Assembly (NCBI RefSeq): GCF_000715075.1
Contig: NC_134084.1
Location: forward strand, 103,086,411 to 103,150,410
Origin: Nicotiana tabacum
Taxonomy: Eukaryota; Streptophyta; Magnoliopsida; Solanales; Solanaceae
Length of the DNA stretch: 64,000 nucleotides
Direction: 5' to 3'
Position 1 is the first letter of the stretch, and the number at the start of each line of letters is the position of its first letter. A program made the position numbers and the translations under genes. This document shows, one piece after another, positions 1-12,083 of the stretch. The notes under the pieces are model-generated. The model was given only the letters and a program-made list of their open reading frames with translations, ran no database searches and was not told the origin of the DNA.

Positions 1-2115
1 TATCATTTATTAGCCAATTTTGGAGCTTTGTAAAGAGGGATTTTCACCTAGCATCTTGATGTAAGTGTATTCTACACAATGTGACTTTAATACCTAGATT
101 ATGGGTAGATCTTAACACGAAAATTGTAGAAATTATAGTATTTTGTTAAAAAATCTTGGTTTTAATAAAAATGATATTTAACTATGAAAATAATTATGGA
201 ATTGGGTAGAAATTATATATTTGAGTTCGTGAGGTTATGGGTAACATTTATCTTCGAAAATTTTCAAAATTCGGTCATTTGGGCCCTGGGGTGAATTTTA
301 GGAATCTTTCAATTTGGGTTGGGTAATTTTTCTAATAGCTATATTATGAACTTGTGAGTGTATATTGATTAATTTATATAATATTTGGATAGTTTCGGAT
401 TGTTTGGCACCAAGTTGAGGCTTTAGAGTGGATTTGTGGACCGGTAGTGAGCTTGAGAATGAGGTAGATCTCTTGTCTAACCTTGTAAGAGGGAACTCAT
501 CCCCTTAGGTGTACCTTTGTTGTGTATTACTTGTATGGGGAGCTATGTATGCACGATGTGACGAGAGTTCGTGTGTAGCTATATTCCATGATATGTCCGG
601 GTAGTCTTAGATCCACATCATTCTTTTAATTGTATTGTTGTATGTATCATGCGTATTAACTGTCACGACCCAAAACTCCCTCCAAAGAAGTCGTGATGGC
701 ACCTAGTTTCTAAACTAGGTAAGCCTAACATTTACTGTAATAATATGGGTATTTACTAACTTTAAATTAAATTACTCTGAACAAAATACAATTCCCAAAA
801 CCGGTAGTACAAGTCATAAGCTTTTTCTAAGAGCCATACAAAATAAGTACATCAATGTTCCGAACAAAAGGAACATATGGAAATAAGTACAATTGAAGGC
901 GACTCCGAGGACCGCGAAGGCTGCAGTAGGTTTATCTCGAGTCTCCACTGCAACGAACAACTACTATTGATCAAATACCTGGATCTGTACACAAAAATTT
1001 ACAGAAGTGTAGTATCAGCACAACCGACCCCATGTGCTGGTAAGTGTCTAGCCTAACCTCGGCGAAGTAGTGACGAGACTAGGACCAGACTACCGAATAA
1101 ACTTGTGCCATATAGCGTACAAAAATAATAGGAAGCAGATAACAACGATGGCAACAATGATCAACCAGTGAGATAAATAGCAGGCAACAAGAAGACCATA
1201 AATGTTTCTCAACAAATAATAAATACAAGTGCAATCAATTAATCAAGTCCTTCAAATATAAACCTTTCGCCTATAAATCCTTCAAGTAATAATCTCTAAG
1301 ATAATATGCTTTTCAATAAACATATTTTGAATATATTTCCTTCAAATAGATATCTTTCAGATAAACATCTTTCGAATATAATTCTTTCGAGTAAAGGTCA
1401 TCTTGTGACACCTCATTTCATAATCATAAATAATATAGGTCTCAGCCCACTTTCAAAATTTCACAGCACCTCGTGCCCATATTTATGTCACAACCGCACA
1501 GACAACTCACGTGCCATTAAATAAAACCATAATATTTTCCCCGGCACCTTGTACCCACATATTCTGTCTCACATTGCACAACAATATTCTCATGTTACTC
1601 AGCTCATAGGTTCCATAACCCAGTACAATTAAGAATGTTCAAGGAGCCTCATTCACTTAACATAAAGTAGAGTACAACTTCCAACCCAATTAGGAAATCA
1701 ACAAGAAACGATGAAGTTATTTTTAGAAATCATTTGATAAAGAAAATATCATTTTCAATTAAAGTACAATATCGAAGGAATCATTACCCTTAATACGAAA
1801 AATTAATAAATCAAAGCATAGTAGAAATTCCTTTTTAAGTAAAGTACAACCTCAAGCGGTTTAAGGAACCTTTAGTCGAGAAATCAATTGAGCTAAGAAT
1901 GTAACAATTCTTGAAATTTGAAGTATTGAACATATTAAAATAATAAGGCGAAGTATTGTAAACACTATGGATTCCAACACAAAGGATTACTACAGTAAAG
2001 TGATCTAAACAGTTAATACACTTGAATTGTTAATAACAAGAAAACACAGCAAACATAAAGTACACGTCATCACCCTTCGTGCTTTAACACTCTCTCACCA
2101 AAATAATGCACGTCA

Positions 2116-2350
2116 ACGGCGTGCCACACGATCCCATAATATCATATATAAGTGGACGGCGTGCCACACGATCCCATAATATCATATATAAGTGGACGGC
2201 GTGCCACACGATCCCATAATATCATATATAAGTGGACGGCGTGCCACACGATCCCATAATATCATATATAAGTGGACGGCGTGCCACACGATCCCATAAT
2301 ATCATATATAAGTGGACGGCGTGCCACACGATCCCATAATATCATATATA
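2116..2350. repeat. 40-bp tandem array, about 6 near-identical copies
   Basis: The unit begins GGACGGCGTGCCACACGATC and continues with an AT-rich half ending in ATATATAAGT. Consecutive copies are identical apart from the first few bases of the first copy, which suggests recent expansion or homogenisation. It lies inside the solo LTR. A related 40-bp array occurs in the 5' LTR of element C (39.17-39.56 kb). Confidence 0.9.
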
Positions 2351-3322
2351 ATATCTGACTTCATATAGTAGGCCCCTTCAGGGGAGGATAACAACTCAAT
2401 ACCTTTAACCCGACAAGGGTACAACTAACAGCCCAAAATATCCCGACAAGGGAGAGTATATATATCAGTCTACACATCCTGGCAAGGGAGTACTCACAAC
2501 ACATTCTCATTTTAAATCACCTCTTCCTCAACTAACACATTCATGTTCGAGCTAACGCTCCAAAAGTACACCAATCACAATTCTACCTCAATCGTTCACA
2601 TTATATGAAACTCATCAAGTAAACAAGGAGATTGTGTCACATTATTCGAATTAAAAGCAATTAAGACCCACGGTCATGCTAGACTCCGGTGCATAGATAA
2701 CCGTCACCATGCCTATACGCCGTACTCCACGTTAGCAAGTAGCAAATAACATCCTAATCCTATTCCCTCAAGCCAAAGTTAGAACAAACACTTACCTCGA
2801 ACTTCCACGGCCAACTCAAGCCTTTGCCTCGCGAATTCGTGTCCGAAATTCTCAAATCTAATCATAAAACAATTCGATTCAGTCAATAAAAATTATAAGA
2901 ATTCATTACATATGAATTTTCTACATTTTCCATTAAAATCCGAAATTTAACTCAAAATTGCCCGTGGGGCCCACGTCTCAGAATCCGACGAAAGTAGCAA
3001 AATATGAACACCCATTCAACCACGAGTCCAACCATACCAAAATTATCCAATTCCGATACCATTTGGTCCTTCAAATCATCATTTTACATTTTTGAAAGGT
3101 TCCACAATTTTCTTCCCAATTTCCATCTCAAATCACGAATTAAATGATGAATTCAGTGATAGATTCATGTACTCTAACCAAATCTAAGTTAGAATCACTT
3201 ACCCCGACCAATTTCTTGAAAAACCTTCGAAAAATCGCCAAAATCCGAGCTCTCTAGGTCAAAATATCAAATAAAAACCCAAAACCTCGTATTTATAGAG
3301 TACCCCTCGTATTCCGACACCG

Positions 3323-3643
3323 CTGACCGCACAAAAATGACCGCGGTCCGCGCAAAATCAGCGGGGTCCGCGCAGAAACGTCCGCGGTCGCGCAGGCGTT
3401 GCTCTGCAGGGACAGGCTTTAGTATTTTGGACATAACTTTCTCTACATATATCCAAATTGCGATATCTTTACCTTACGGGAAACTAGACACGAAGGGCTA
3501 CAACTTTCATTTTTGAATTACCTCAAAATTCCTTTCGGATCAAAAGATATGAGCTTCCGAAGTAGGACCAGTGACCTGCAGATTCTTCCCCTGCGCGGCC
3601 GCGCGCCCAGCGCGAGAAGGAGCGCGGTCCGCGCCGCCACTGC
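3323..3643. repeat. GC-rich CCGCGG/TCCGCGC dyad cluster in the solo LTR
   Basis: Several CCGCGGTCCGCGC-like and GCGCGGTCCGCGC-like motifs occur at 3323-3397 and again at 3592-3643, in otherwise AT-rich sequence. In the minus orientation of the LTR they fall in the 5' (U3) part. The position parallels the TTCGCGATCGCGAA cluster of element A and the TCGCATTTGCGA cluster of element C. A regulatory role is inference. Confidence 0.5.
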
Positions 3644-5426
3644 TGCCCTCTCCATTTTTCTAAGTTCCGGGGTGTCCGTAGTCGCTCAAAACTCACCCGA
3701 AACACACCCGAGGCCCCCAGGACGCTAACCAAAAGCACTAACAAGTCTGAAAATACATCACAGACTTAGTCGAGGCCTCAAATCACATCACATATCATCA
3801 AAATCACCAATTATGCATGGATTCAAGCCTAAGAACTTATTTAATTTTCAAATTTCACAACCGATGCCGAAACACATGAAAACTAGTCCGAATGACCTCA
3901 AGTTTTGCAGACAAGTCCAAAATGACATAACGAAGCTACAGAAACTCTTGGAATTCCATTCCGACCCTTGGATCAAAATCTCACCTATCAATCGGACTCC
4001 GCCAAAATACTAACTTCGCCAATTCAAGCCTAATTCTATACCGTACCTCCAAAACCACTTCCGATCACTCTCCTAAGTCACAAATCACCTCCCGAAGCTA
4101 ACCGAACCATTAGAACTCACATCCGAACCCTCTAACACATAAGTCAACATCCGGTTGACTTTTCCAACTTAAGCCTCAAAATATTCTTTATATTTAACTC
4201 CGAATCTTTCGAAAACCAAACTCGACCTCACATGCGTGTCATAATACATATTACGAAGCTGGTCGAGATCTTAAGTCGTTGAATGAGGCGTTAATTCTTA
4301 AAACGACAAGTCGGGTCGTTACATTAACTGTCTTGAATAGAGCTAAGACAAGGGATTTAAAGTTGCCATTTTCGATTTATATTTCTTAGTTTTGGAAGAA
4401 TTGACGAATACTTAATAACTTTGAGAAATCTATGTCCTCTCGAATTGCAAGTACTTCTGCGAGCGAGGTAAACTTCTCCACTCTTATGTGATCGGGACGT
4501 TCACCTCGGTTGTATGATAACACTACTCTTTTGGGAGCAGAAAGTCCGCCTCGGTAGTATAATAGATGCATCTATGTTTCATTCTGTTTGACCCACGACA
4601 GTTTACACATTATTCTGGATCGGATCGTACGACCTCGGCGTAAATCGTACGTGATAATGCTCGGAGCCCGAATACACTTGATATTATTTTTATGAATTGA
4701 GAGGTTATAATTTATTTGATGGCATGAAATTGTTGAAGTTAGCATGTGTCAGTTGGAGATTTTTAAATTGACTATCAGTTAAGGAATCATTTAATGCTTA
4801 TTGTGTTATTATTATTATTATCATTATTCATATATTCCGTGCCTATTTAAAATTTCTGTATTTTAATTGTTGGCCTGTAGTAAGTGTCGATATCGACACC
4901 TTGTTACTATTTATTCGAAGTTAGACTGGATACTTACTGGGTACATGTTGTTTATGTACTCACGCTATACTTCTGCACTAATTGTGCAGGATCTGAGGCA
5001 GGTGCATCTGGCAGTCATTCAGGCACGCACCCCCGTTACCCCGAGGCATAGGGGTGAGTTGCTCTCTAAGTCTGTTTTGTAGAACCCGCAATGTCTCTTT
5101 TGTATTTACTTTTTGTCTATCTTATTTCAAACAGTGGCGTAGGTGTTTTGTGTATTCTACTAGTTATTCATATACTTGTGACACTAGGTCTTGGGAACAT
5201 GCTAGTAGACACTTTATGATTTTGAATATTTATTTCATCGTATTTTCTCTTTCACTAGTTCACGCTTTACTTCACTATAATTTTTCACTTCTCATTTATT
5301 TAATAAATAAAAATCAACTGCTTTGAAATTATTAAAAGGAATAAATACATGGCTAGTTCACCGTTGGCTTGTCTAGCGACGACGTTGGGCACCATCACGA
5401 CCTATAGGGAAAATTGGATCATGACA

Positions 5427-6013
5427 TCAAGGAAGAAGTGAAGCTGCAATACCAGAACTTGCAGTTGCTAAAGCTATAAATCCTCTCTACCTCACAGTAG
5501 CTAGTAAAGCACGATATAAAGAGCTTCTACCAGTTCCACCGGAACCGTAAATAAAGAATACCCCTGCTCTATTTGAAAATATTCTGTCAAGAATCATATT
5601 GTAAGCTCTTCTTTGTTCAATGTTTAATTTATTTTCTAACATTAAATCTTGTTCGCTAACAATGATGTTTCTTTCAAAATGAACATCTTTAGCTTCTTTT
5701 GCTATTGCAAATGGCTTTATCATTTGTGAAATTAGTTCAAATTCATTAATATCTCGGCCCATTGAATGGAAAATGTTGTTAATATGGTTTAACACTTTGT
5801 AACGGATTTCCCTTGTATGTATATTCGAATTTCTTTTGAAAGTTTTTTTTCAAAATTTTCCCATAATTCTCTTGGAATAGTTGGATTACAGTAAATTAAT
5901 AACATAGTAAATAATTGTCTTAAACTGGACTGCATTTGATAACTTACAGCTTCAGACATACATTCTACCAAATTATTATCATAAAGTAGTAATCCTCTTT
6001 TTTCTAAGTCCAA
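5427..6013 (-). pseudogene. Helitron/PIF1-type helicase fragment
   Basis: On the minus strand two adjacent frames (6013-5789 and 5795-5487) encode one broken helicase segment. It contains a Walker A-like motif in which GPGGTGKT is replaced by GSGGTGRS, followed by the downstream stretch ALATASSGIAASLLP. This pattern is typical of the helicase domain of Helitron Rep/Hel proteins and related PIF1-like helicases. The segment has a frameshift near 5790 and an in-frame TAG near 5485. It stops abruptly at the end of LTR B and, at the other side, at the truncated LTR of element A. The ATP-binding lysine is changed to arginine, so it is certainly non-functional. Whether it comes from a Helitron or from a PIF1-like gene cannot be settled here. 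Confidence 0.75.
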
Positions 6014-8162
6014 AATATTGTCACTGCTAGTTCACGTTTCCTTCTTCGCGATCACGATGGAGGGGTCGCGTTCGTGCAGGAGGAAAAATGGAGGACTGGG
6101 AATTTTTGCTAAGCGTTCGCGATAGCCAGTCCGCGTCCATGAAGGTTTGGGACATGTGACCTTCGCATTCACGTGAATGGGCCTGCGTTCGCGTAGAGGA
6201 GGCTGGAGCTAGATGGCACGCTGTTGGTGTTCGCGTTCGCAAAGAAGCCCTCGCGTTCGCCTAGGGTAGGTCAGGCGAGTCTTCGCATTTGTGTGGACTT
6301 TGTCACGTTCACGATGGTCAAAATTTTTGGGCCTGGGCTGTTGCCTTCGCGATCACGAGACCTCTTCCGCGATCGTGAAGAACGAATGCCTGGGCAGAGA
6401 CTTGTTTTAAAAACGAGACTTAGGCTATTTTCTCTCATTTTTCATTTCCTTGGTCGATTTTGGGAGCTTCTTGGAGAGGGGTTTTCACCTAGCTATTGAA
6501 GGTAAGTAACTCCCACCCAATGTAAGTTTAATACATAAATTATGGGTAGATTTTAACATGTAAAATGTGTAAATTATAGGAAATTGTTGAAAAACTTAGG
6601 TTTTGATAAAAATGTAATTTAACCACGAAAATGATTATGGAATTGAGAGAAAATTATATATTTGAGTTTGTGAGATTATGGCTAATATTTATCTTCTAAA
6701 ATTTTTGAAATCCGAGCACGTGATCCAGAGGGTAAATCTTAAGAATCTTCCAATTTGGGGTTGGGTAATTACTCTAATAGAAAAATTATGAACTTGTGAG
6801 TGTATATTAATTAATTTATATAACATTTGGCTAGCTTCGGATTGTTCGGCACCAAGTTGAGACTTTAGAGTGAATTCGTGGGCAAAAAAGTGTGCTTTGA
6901 TACGAGGTAAGTCTTTTGCCTAACATTGTAAGAGAAAACTCACCCCATAGGTATTTTAAATTACTATTTTCTTCTAATTGTGGGGGCTACGTATGCACAA
7001 GGTGACCAGAGCTCGTGCATATCTACTAATCATGCTTAAGTTCAGGTAGTTTTAGGACCCAAATCATGAAATACTCGTATTTTTTGCACTCTACTTGTTA
7101 ATTGATGTGCCTAAATTATATTGAAACTTGATAAAGGATTCGCAAAGATCGAATATCACTTACTTTGAGTTTTGGCGGGTTACTTGACCGTTAATAGAAA
7201 TTGTGCTTCCTTGTGTATTAGTCTTGTGATAGCTTTTAAAATGGAAATTCATAGAGTATTCTCTCTTCTTGTAGAGCAGGACGAACACCTTGGCAGTACA
7301 ATAGATGCATCTATGGTTCGTGATGCTCGATCTCGGCAGTGTACACATTATTCTAGATCAGACCGTACGATCTCGACATAAATCGTGCGTGAATATGCTT
7401 GGAGCCTGATTGCACTTGATATTATATTTATGACTTGAGAGGTAATAATTTATTTATTGGACCGAAATTGTTGGAGTTAGTATGTGTTAGTTGGAGATCT
7501 TTAAATTGACTATCAGTTAAATAATCATTCATCCATTGCTTGCTATTGTGTTATTATTATTATTCGCGTATTCCATGCCTATTTAGAATTTTTGTATTTT
7601 ATTTGTTGGCTCATAGTAAGGTGTCGATGTCGACTCCTCGTCACTGCTTCTTTGAAGTTAGACTAGATACTTACCAGGTACATGTTATTTATGTACTCAC
7701 GCTACACTTCTACACTAATCGTGCAGGATCTGAGGCAGGTGTATCTAGCAGTCATTCAGGCGCGCACCCCCGTTATCCCGAGGCATAGTGGTGAGCTGCT
7801 CTCTGTGTCCGTTCTGCAGCAACCATAGTCTTTCTTTTGTATTTACTTTCTTTCTATCTTATTTCGGATAGTAGCATAGGTGTTTTGTATATTCTACTAG
7901 TTGCTCATACACTTGTGATACAGGGACTTGGTAATATGCTAGAAGACATTTTATGGTTTTGGGTATTTATTTCCCGTATCTTGCTCTTTCATTGGTTCAT
8001 GCTTTACTTTACTATAATTTTCCACTTCTCATTTATTTAATAAATAAAAATCAACTACTTTGAAATTATTAAAAAGAATAAATACATCGCTAGTTCACCA
8101 TTGGCTTGCCTAGCGACACGTTGGGTGCCATCACGGCCTATAGGGAAAATTGGATCGTGACA
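6003..8162 (+). mobile_element. 5' LTR of element A, 5'-truncated
   Basis: It is collinear with 33113-35381. It begins at the 'ctaagtccaaaat' sequence shared with the adjoining helicase fragment and ends GGATCGTGACA at 8162, three bases before the primer-binding site. It includes a GTTCGCG/TTCGCGATC dyad cluster at about 6040-6390. Compared with the 3' LTR it lacks about 135 bp corresponding to 34262-34399. Confidence 0.85.
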
Positions 8163-8165
8163 ACA

Positions 8166-8179
8166 TGGTATCAGAGCAC
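8166..8179 (+). other. Primer-binding site, initiator tRNA-Met type
   Basis: TGGTATCAGAGCAC lies three bases downstream of the LTR end. It matches the complement of the 3' end of plant initiator tRNA-Met, the usual primer of Ty3/gypsy chromoviruses. Confidence 0.9.
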
Positions 8180-8354
8180 TATGTTCATGTAGGTCTCCCA
8201 AGTTATGTGAAGGCCTAATAGAGTCTTGTCGATCGGTGCGGAGGCTTCCGTACTTATCTTCGAGAGGCTATAAGGTGTTAGACAACTACTCTTTCTTCAT
8301 CTCCTATTGTGCAGTTGATGTTGTGCTAAGTATCTTTATCTTATTCTCTCACAA

Positions 8355-9690
8355 ATGGTAAGAACGCGCGTGGTAGATGTACCCGACGGTGGAGGAGTTG
8401 CTCCCCCTATTGCTAGATGCCGAGGTTGAGGCCGAGGGAGGGTTCCAGCTCATGGTAGAGGATGAGGGTGTCCTAGAGTTGCTCCAGTTGTACCACCTGT
8501 GGATCCAATGGAAGATCCTGTTATTAAGGAGCAGGGCGAGGTAACTGCAGCGGAGCCAGTCCTAGTGGATTTCATGTCCGCACCAGGGTTCCAGGAGGTC
8601 ATGGTCATATGTTGCAGTTCATGGATTCCATGATGCAAGCTGGTTTATTTCCAGCAAAACCAGCCATATCTTAGGCGGGAGGGGAGCACAGACCCCTACC
8701 GCTCAGGGTCCAGGGTATGCAGCTACTGCATATCAAACTCCGGGCGCACTACCCATGAGCAGAGCTCAGCCAATTGCAGCAGCTATACCTGAGCCCAGAC
8801 CAGTTGCGGTCGGTGAACCACAGAAGCTATTGGATAGATGGACCTTGATACATCATCCAATCTTTGGAGGTGAGTGACATGAGGACCCCCAGGACTTTAT
8901 TGATCATTGCAGGGATAGACTGCACAACATGAGGATATTGGAGTCCCATGAGGTGGACTTTTTCACCTTTCAGTTGGAGGGCAGGGCCCGTAGATGGTAG
9001 CAGTCCTATCTTTTTAGCAGGCCAGTGGGTTCACCTCCCTTGACTTGGGACCAGTTCACACGACTCTTTCTGAATAGATATATTCCACCCTCTTAGAGGG
9101 AAGAGTTGCGATTTTAGTTTGAGCAGCTTCAGTAGGGTCAGATGTCGGTGATCGATGAGGATAGATTCTTTGAGTTGTCTCGCTATGCACTTATGATACT
9201 CTCCACCGATGTAGACAGAATGTGGAGGTTTGTTGCGGGCTTGCACTCTGGTATCCAGGCCATTGTGGCCCGAGAGGTTGAGATGGGGACTTCTTACGAG
9301 TTGGTTGTAAAGATAGCTCGGAGGATCAAGGGTGTTCGTCAGAAGAATCGATAGTAGACACTGAGGGACAAACGATTTCGATATTTTGGAGGGTTCAGTG
9401 GTACTTTGTCTGGGGAAGAGGTCAGTTTGTGAGGGGTCAGTATAGTAGGCCCACATATCCAGCATCGCCGCCTCCTCGAGTAGCTCCATTGTAGCCCTAT
9501 TTCAGTGCCATTCCAGAGAGCTCCTACCATCCACCGGCTATTCAGGGTTCCTCTAGTGGTAGTTCAGGTACCCAAGTAAGACTTAGGGTCAGTCATTTTT
9601 CGCACCGAGAGGTTTTTTCGAGTGCGGGGATCTTGGTCAGGTGAGGAGATTCTGCCCCAAGCTTCGAGGCAAAGTAGTACATTAGGGTCA
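8355..9690 (+). pseudogene. Element A gag, degenerate
   Basis: An ATG at 8355 opens a frame starting MVRTRVVDVP that meets TGA after about 24 codons. Downstream segments still read like retrotransposon gag. Examples are the WQQSYLF-like region near 9000 (with its stop) and the open stretch 9142-9354. Near 9611-9660 there is a zinc-knuckle remnant resembling FFECGDLGQVRRFCP, in which the first Cys and the His of CX2CX4HX4C are replaced. The protein would have been the capsid precursor. Multiple stops make it non-functional. Confidence 0.75.
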
Positions 9691-9697
9691 TTAGCTT

Positions 9698-10460
9698 ATG
9701 ATTACAACACCAGCTACTGCACTAGTCGTCCAGCCGCCCGTAGGCAGAGAGCAGGTAGGTAGGGGCCGTCCTAGAGGTGGAGGCCAATCTGGTGGCACTC
9801 CAGCTAGGTTCTATGCATTTCCAACCAGACCAAATGCAGTAGCCTCAGATGCCGTGATCATAGATGTTATTTCTATCTGCGGTAGGGATGCTTTGGTACT
9901 ATTTGATCCAGGGTCTGCATATACATATGTTTCATATCTATTTGCTCATTTTCTAGGTATTCCCCTCGAGTCCTTAGGTACTCATGTATATATGCCCATG
10001 CTAGTTAGCGATTCTATTGTTGTGGATCGGATCTACCGGTCATGTATCATGACTTTCTATGGTTATGTGACTAGAGCGGATCTTCTGTTGCTCAATATGA
10101 GTGAATTTGAGGTCATATTGGGTATGGACTGGGTGTCTCCATATCATGCCGTCCTGGATTGCCATGCCAAGATTGTTACCTTGGCGATGCCAGAGTTGCC
10201 TAGATTGGAGTGGAAGGGTTCATCTGTCAGTGCACCTAGTTGGGTTATCTCTTTCCTGAAGGATCAACACATGGTCGAGAAGGGCTATTTGGCTTATCTA
10301 GCTTATTTTCGGTATATAGTTGCAGAGACTCCGATGATTGATTTAGTTCCCGTGGTTTGGGAGTTCTCTGATGTGTTTCTTTCTAATCTACTAGGCATGC
10401 CACCAGATCGCGATATCGATTTCTGTATTGATTTGGCTCCAGGTACTAGCCTATCTCTAT
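9698..10460 (+). pseudogene. Element A protease and start of reverse transcriptase
   Basis: The open stretch encodes a retropepsin-like domain with LFDPGSAYTYVS (the active-site D-S/T-G is here DPGS) and later VILGMDWVSPYHAVLDC, the usual C-terminal protease motif of gypsy elements. It continues into the RT leader (EFSDVFLSNLLGMPPDRDIDF). A one-base shift near 10450 moves the reading frame so that the ORF ends at 10483 while the RT continues in another frame. Its normal role is maturation of the gag-pol polyprotein. Confidence 0.85.
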
Positions 10461-11255
10461 TCCACTGTACCGCATGGCTCTGAAAGAGTTGAAGGAGTTG
10501 AAAGAACATCTTGAGTAGTTGCTAGCAAAGGGGTTCGTCAAACCGAGTGTGTCTCCTTGGGGTGCACCGGTATTGTTCGTGAAGAAGAAGGATGAGACTA
10601 TGTAGATGTACATTGATTACCGCCAGTTGAATAAAGTTGTCATTAAGAACAAGTACCCTTTGCCAAATATTGATGATTTGTTTGACCAATTGCAGGGTAA
10701 TGGGGTGTTCTCTAAGATCAGCTTGAGATCGGGGTATCATCAGTTGAAGATTCATGATTCAGATGTCCCGAAGACGTCCTTTCGGACTCGATATGGCCAC
10801 TATGAGTTTCTAGTGATGTCTTTTGGCTTGACTAACTCCCCAACGATGCTTATGGACTTGATGAATCAGGTGTTTTTGCCATATATTGACTCATTTGTCA
10901 TTGTCTTCATTGATAATGTATTGATCTACTCGCGTAGTATAGAGGAGCACGAGCAGCATTTGAGAGTGGTGCTTCAGATCTTGCGAGAACAGAAGCTATA
11001 TGCTAAGTTCTCCAAGTGTGAGTTCAAGTTAGATTATGTGGCATTCTTGGGGCATGTGGTATCAGGTGAGGTTATTAAGGTAGATCCTAGGAAGATCGAG
11101 ACAGTTCATAATTGGTATAGCAGGTTATTATTGTCGGTTTGTGGAGGGCTTCCATCCATTGCAACACTTTTGACTAGATTGACCCAGAAGGGTGCTCCGT
11201 TCCGATCGTTCGATGATTGCGATGCGAGCTTTCAGAAGCTCAAGACCGCATTAAC
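10461..11255 (+). pseudogene. Element A reverse transcriptase
   Basis: After two TAG stops (about 10516 and 10603) the frame is open with [17 protein letters not shown]-like, [19 protein letters not shown] and [12 protein letters not shown]. The catalytic F/YxDD box is FIDN, so the second aspartate is lost. The frame stops being RT at 11255, where a hAT element is inserted; coding sequence resumes at 12084 with the tract preceding RNase H. Confidence 0.9.
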
Positions 11256-12075
11256 TAGGGCTATGCACGAATCGGATTCGGATTTCGAATTTCGGATTTT
11301 GAAAAGGGCAATTCAAATCCGATATGAATTAACATTGGATCGGATCGAATAATTTTTTGGATTGTCGGATCGGATTGTCATAAAATTGCTGGTTAGGACT
11401 TAGGACCATTCATCTCCTAAAACACCATTCAATCAGAAAACACCATTTATCTCCTAAAACACCATTCAATCAGAATCAAAAAAATTGAGTGAATAAACAC
11501 CATTCATCTCCTAAAACACCATTCAATCAGATTGAGATTCACTGTTATTGGTTGTGGAATCAGTTGAAGCATCACTTTCACCAAAGTTTTCAACAATTTG
11601 AAGTTCATGCGGTGTCTCTAACTCATCTTCCATCTACCAAACAAAAAAAATCAAAGTAAAATCAAAAGTTGAAGAATAGAACATGAAAGAGATATAAAAG
11701 ACAGAAGAGAGGCAGAAGAAAGAGACATAAAAATCAAAGTAAAATCAGAAGTTTGAGACTTTGAGTCTTTGAGACTCTTCAGTCTTCACTGAAGAGAAGA
11801 GAGGCGGAAGAGAGGCGGAAAAATCTAAGTGAGTGAGGGGGTGTGTGAAAAATGAATAAGCCTAACCCTAAAATTTTAGTAGTATTTATATAGGTACATA
11901 TAATTTCGGATTTCAGATCGGATTGGATTAAAATCATACCAATCTGAATCCAATCCGAAAACCCAAAATTTTATAAAACACAATCCGTATCCAATCCGAA
12001 AATCCAAAATTCAAAAATTCAAAATAGAGTGGATCGGATCAAATTTCGGATATCCGATCCAAATGCACAGCCCTA
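11256..12075. mobile_element. hAT deletion derivative with perfect 8-bp TSD
   Basis: The ends are TAGGGCTATGCA at 11256 and TGCACAGCCCTA at 12075, giving inverted termini TAGGGCTRTGCA. They are flanked by the perfect 8-bp duplication GCATTAAC (11248-11255 and 12076-12083), the hallmark of hAT transposition. Subterminal regions are dense in GGATCGGAT/CGGATTCGG motifs, which hAT transposases commonly bind. An imperfect array (ACCATTCATCTCCTAAAACA type) lies at about 11405-11530. Removing the element and one TSD copy restores the RT-RNase H reading frame of element A. Confidence 0.93.
11523..11633 (-). CDS. Possible N-terminal remnant of the hAT transposase, 36 aa
   Basis: On the minus strand an ATG at 11633 opens 36 codons rich in Glu, Asp, Ser and Thr (starting MEDELETPHELQIVEN) and ends in TGA at 11523. 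An acidic, Ser/Thr-rich leader is common at the start of plant hAT transposases ahead of the BED zinc finger. If so, the rest of the transposase was deleted and this element depends on a relative. Identification rests on position inside the hAT element and composition only. Confidence 0.4.
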   Translation of the reverse strand: MEDELETPHELQIVENFGESDASTDSTTNNSESQSD

Positions 12076-12083
12076 GCATTAAC

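Larger units (their letters stand above)
661..4323 (-). mobile_element. Solo LTR, 3.66 kb, minus orientation, TSD TTAAC
   Basis: The sequence starts TGTCACGACCC and ends GGGTCGTTACA on the plus strand. On the minus strand it therefore reads TGTAACGACCCGAC...GGGTCGTGACA, which is the typical Ty3/gypsy LTR border of Solanaceae. It is flanked by the identical 5-bp duplication TTAAC at 656-660 and 4324-4328. No internal gag-pol domain is present, so this is a solo LTR left by LTR-LTR recombination. It carries a perfect 40-bp tandem array and a GC-rich dyad cluster. Short ORFs inside it are not supported as genes. Confidence 0.85.
1..5426 (+). mobile_element. Chromovirus-type LTR copy B, left edge outside the window, split by a solo LTR
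   Basis: The stretches 1-655 and 4329-5426 align by eye with the right part of the LTRs of element A (33.5-35.4 kb and 6.4-8.16 kb). Shared landmarks are the 'ttttcacctagc' region, the block around the 'gtgcaggatctgaggcagg' sequence, and the end 'ggatcatgaca' at 5426. The left end of this LTR lies outside the window. No primer-binding site follows 5426; a helicase fragment begins there instead. It is therefore either a 3' LTR, a solo LTR, or an LTR cut off by rearrangement. A second LTR family is inserted at 661-4323. Confidence 0.72.

Noticed and set aside
1306..1524. Short ORF in the solo LTR
   Set aside because: AT-rich LTR sequence; no motif and no support from neighbouring copies.
2116..2350. 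Regular repeats resembling a CRISPR array
   Set aside because: Units are head-to-tail with no unique spacers, lie in a plant LTR, and there are no cas genes. It is a minisatellite.
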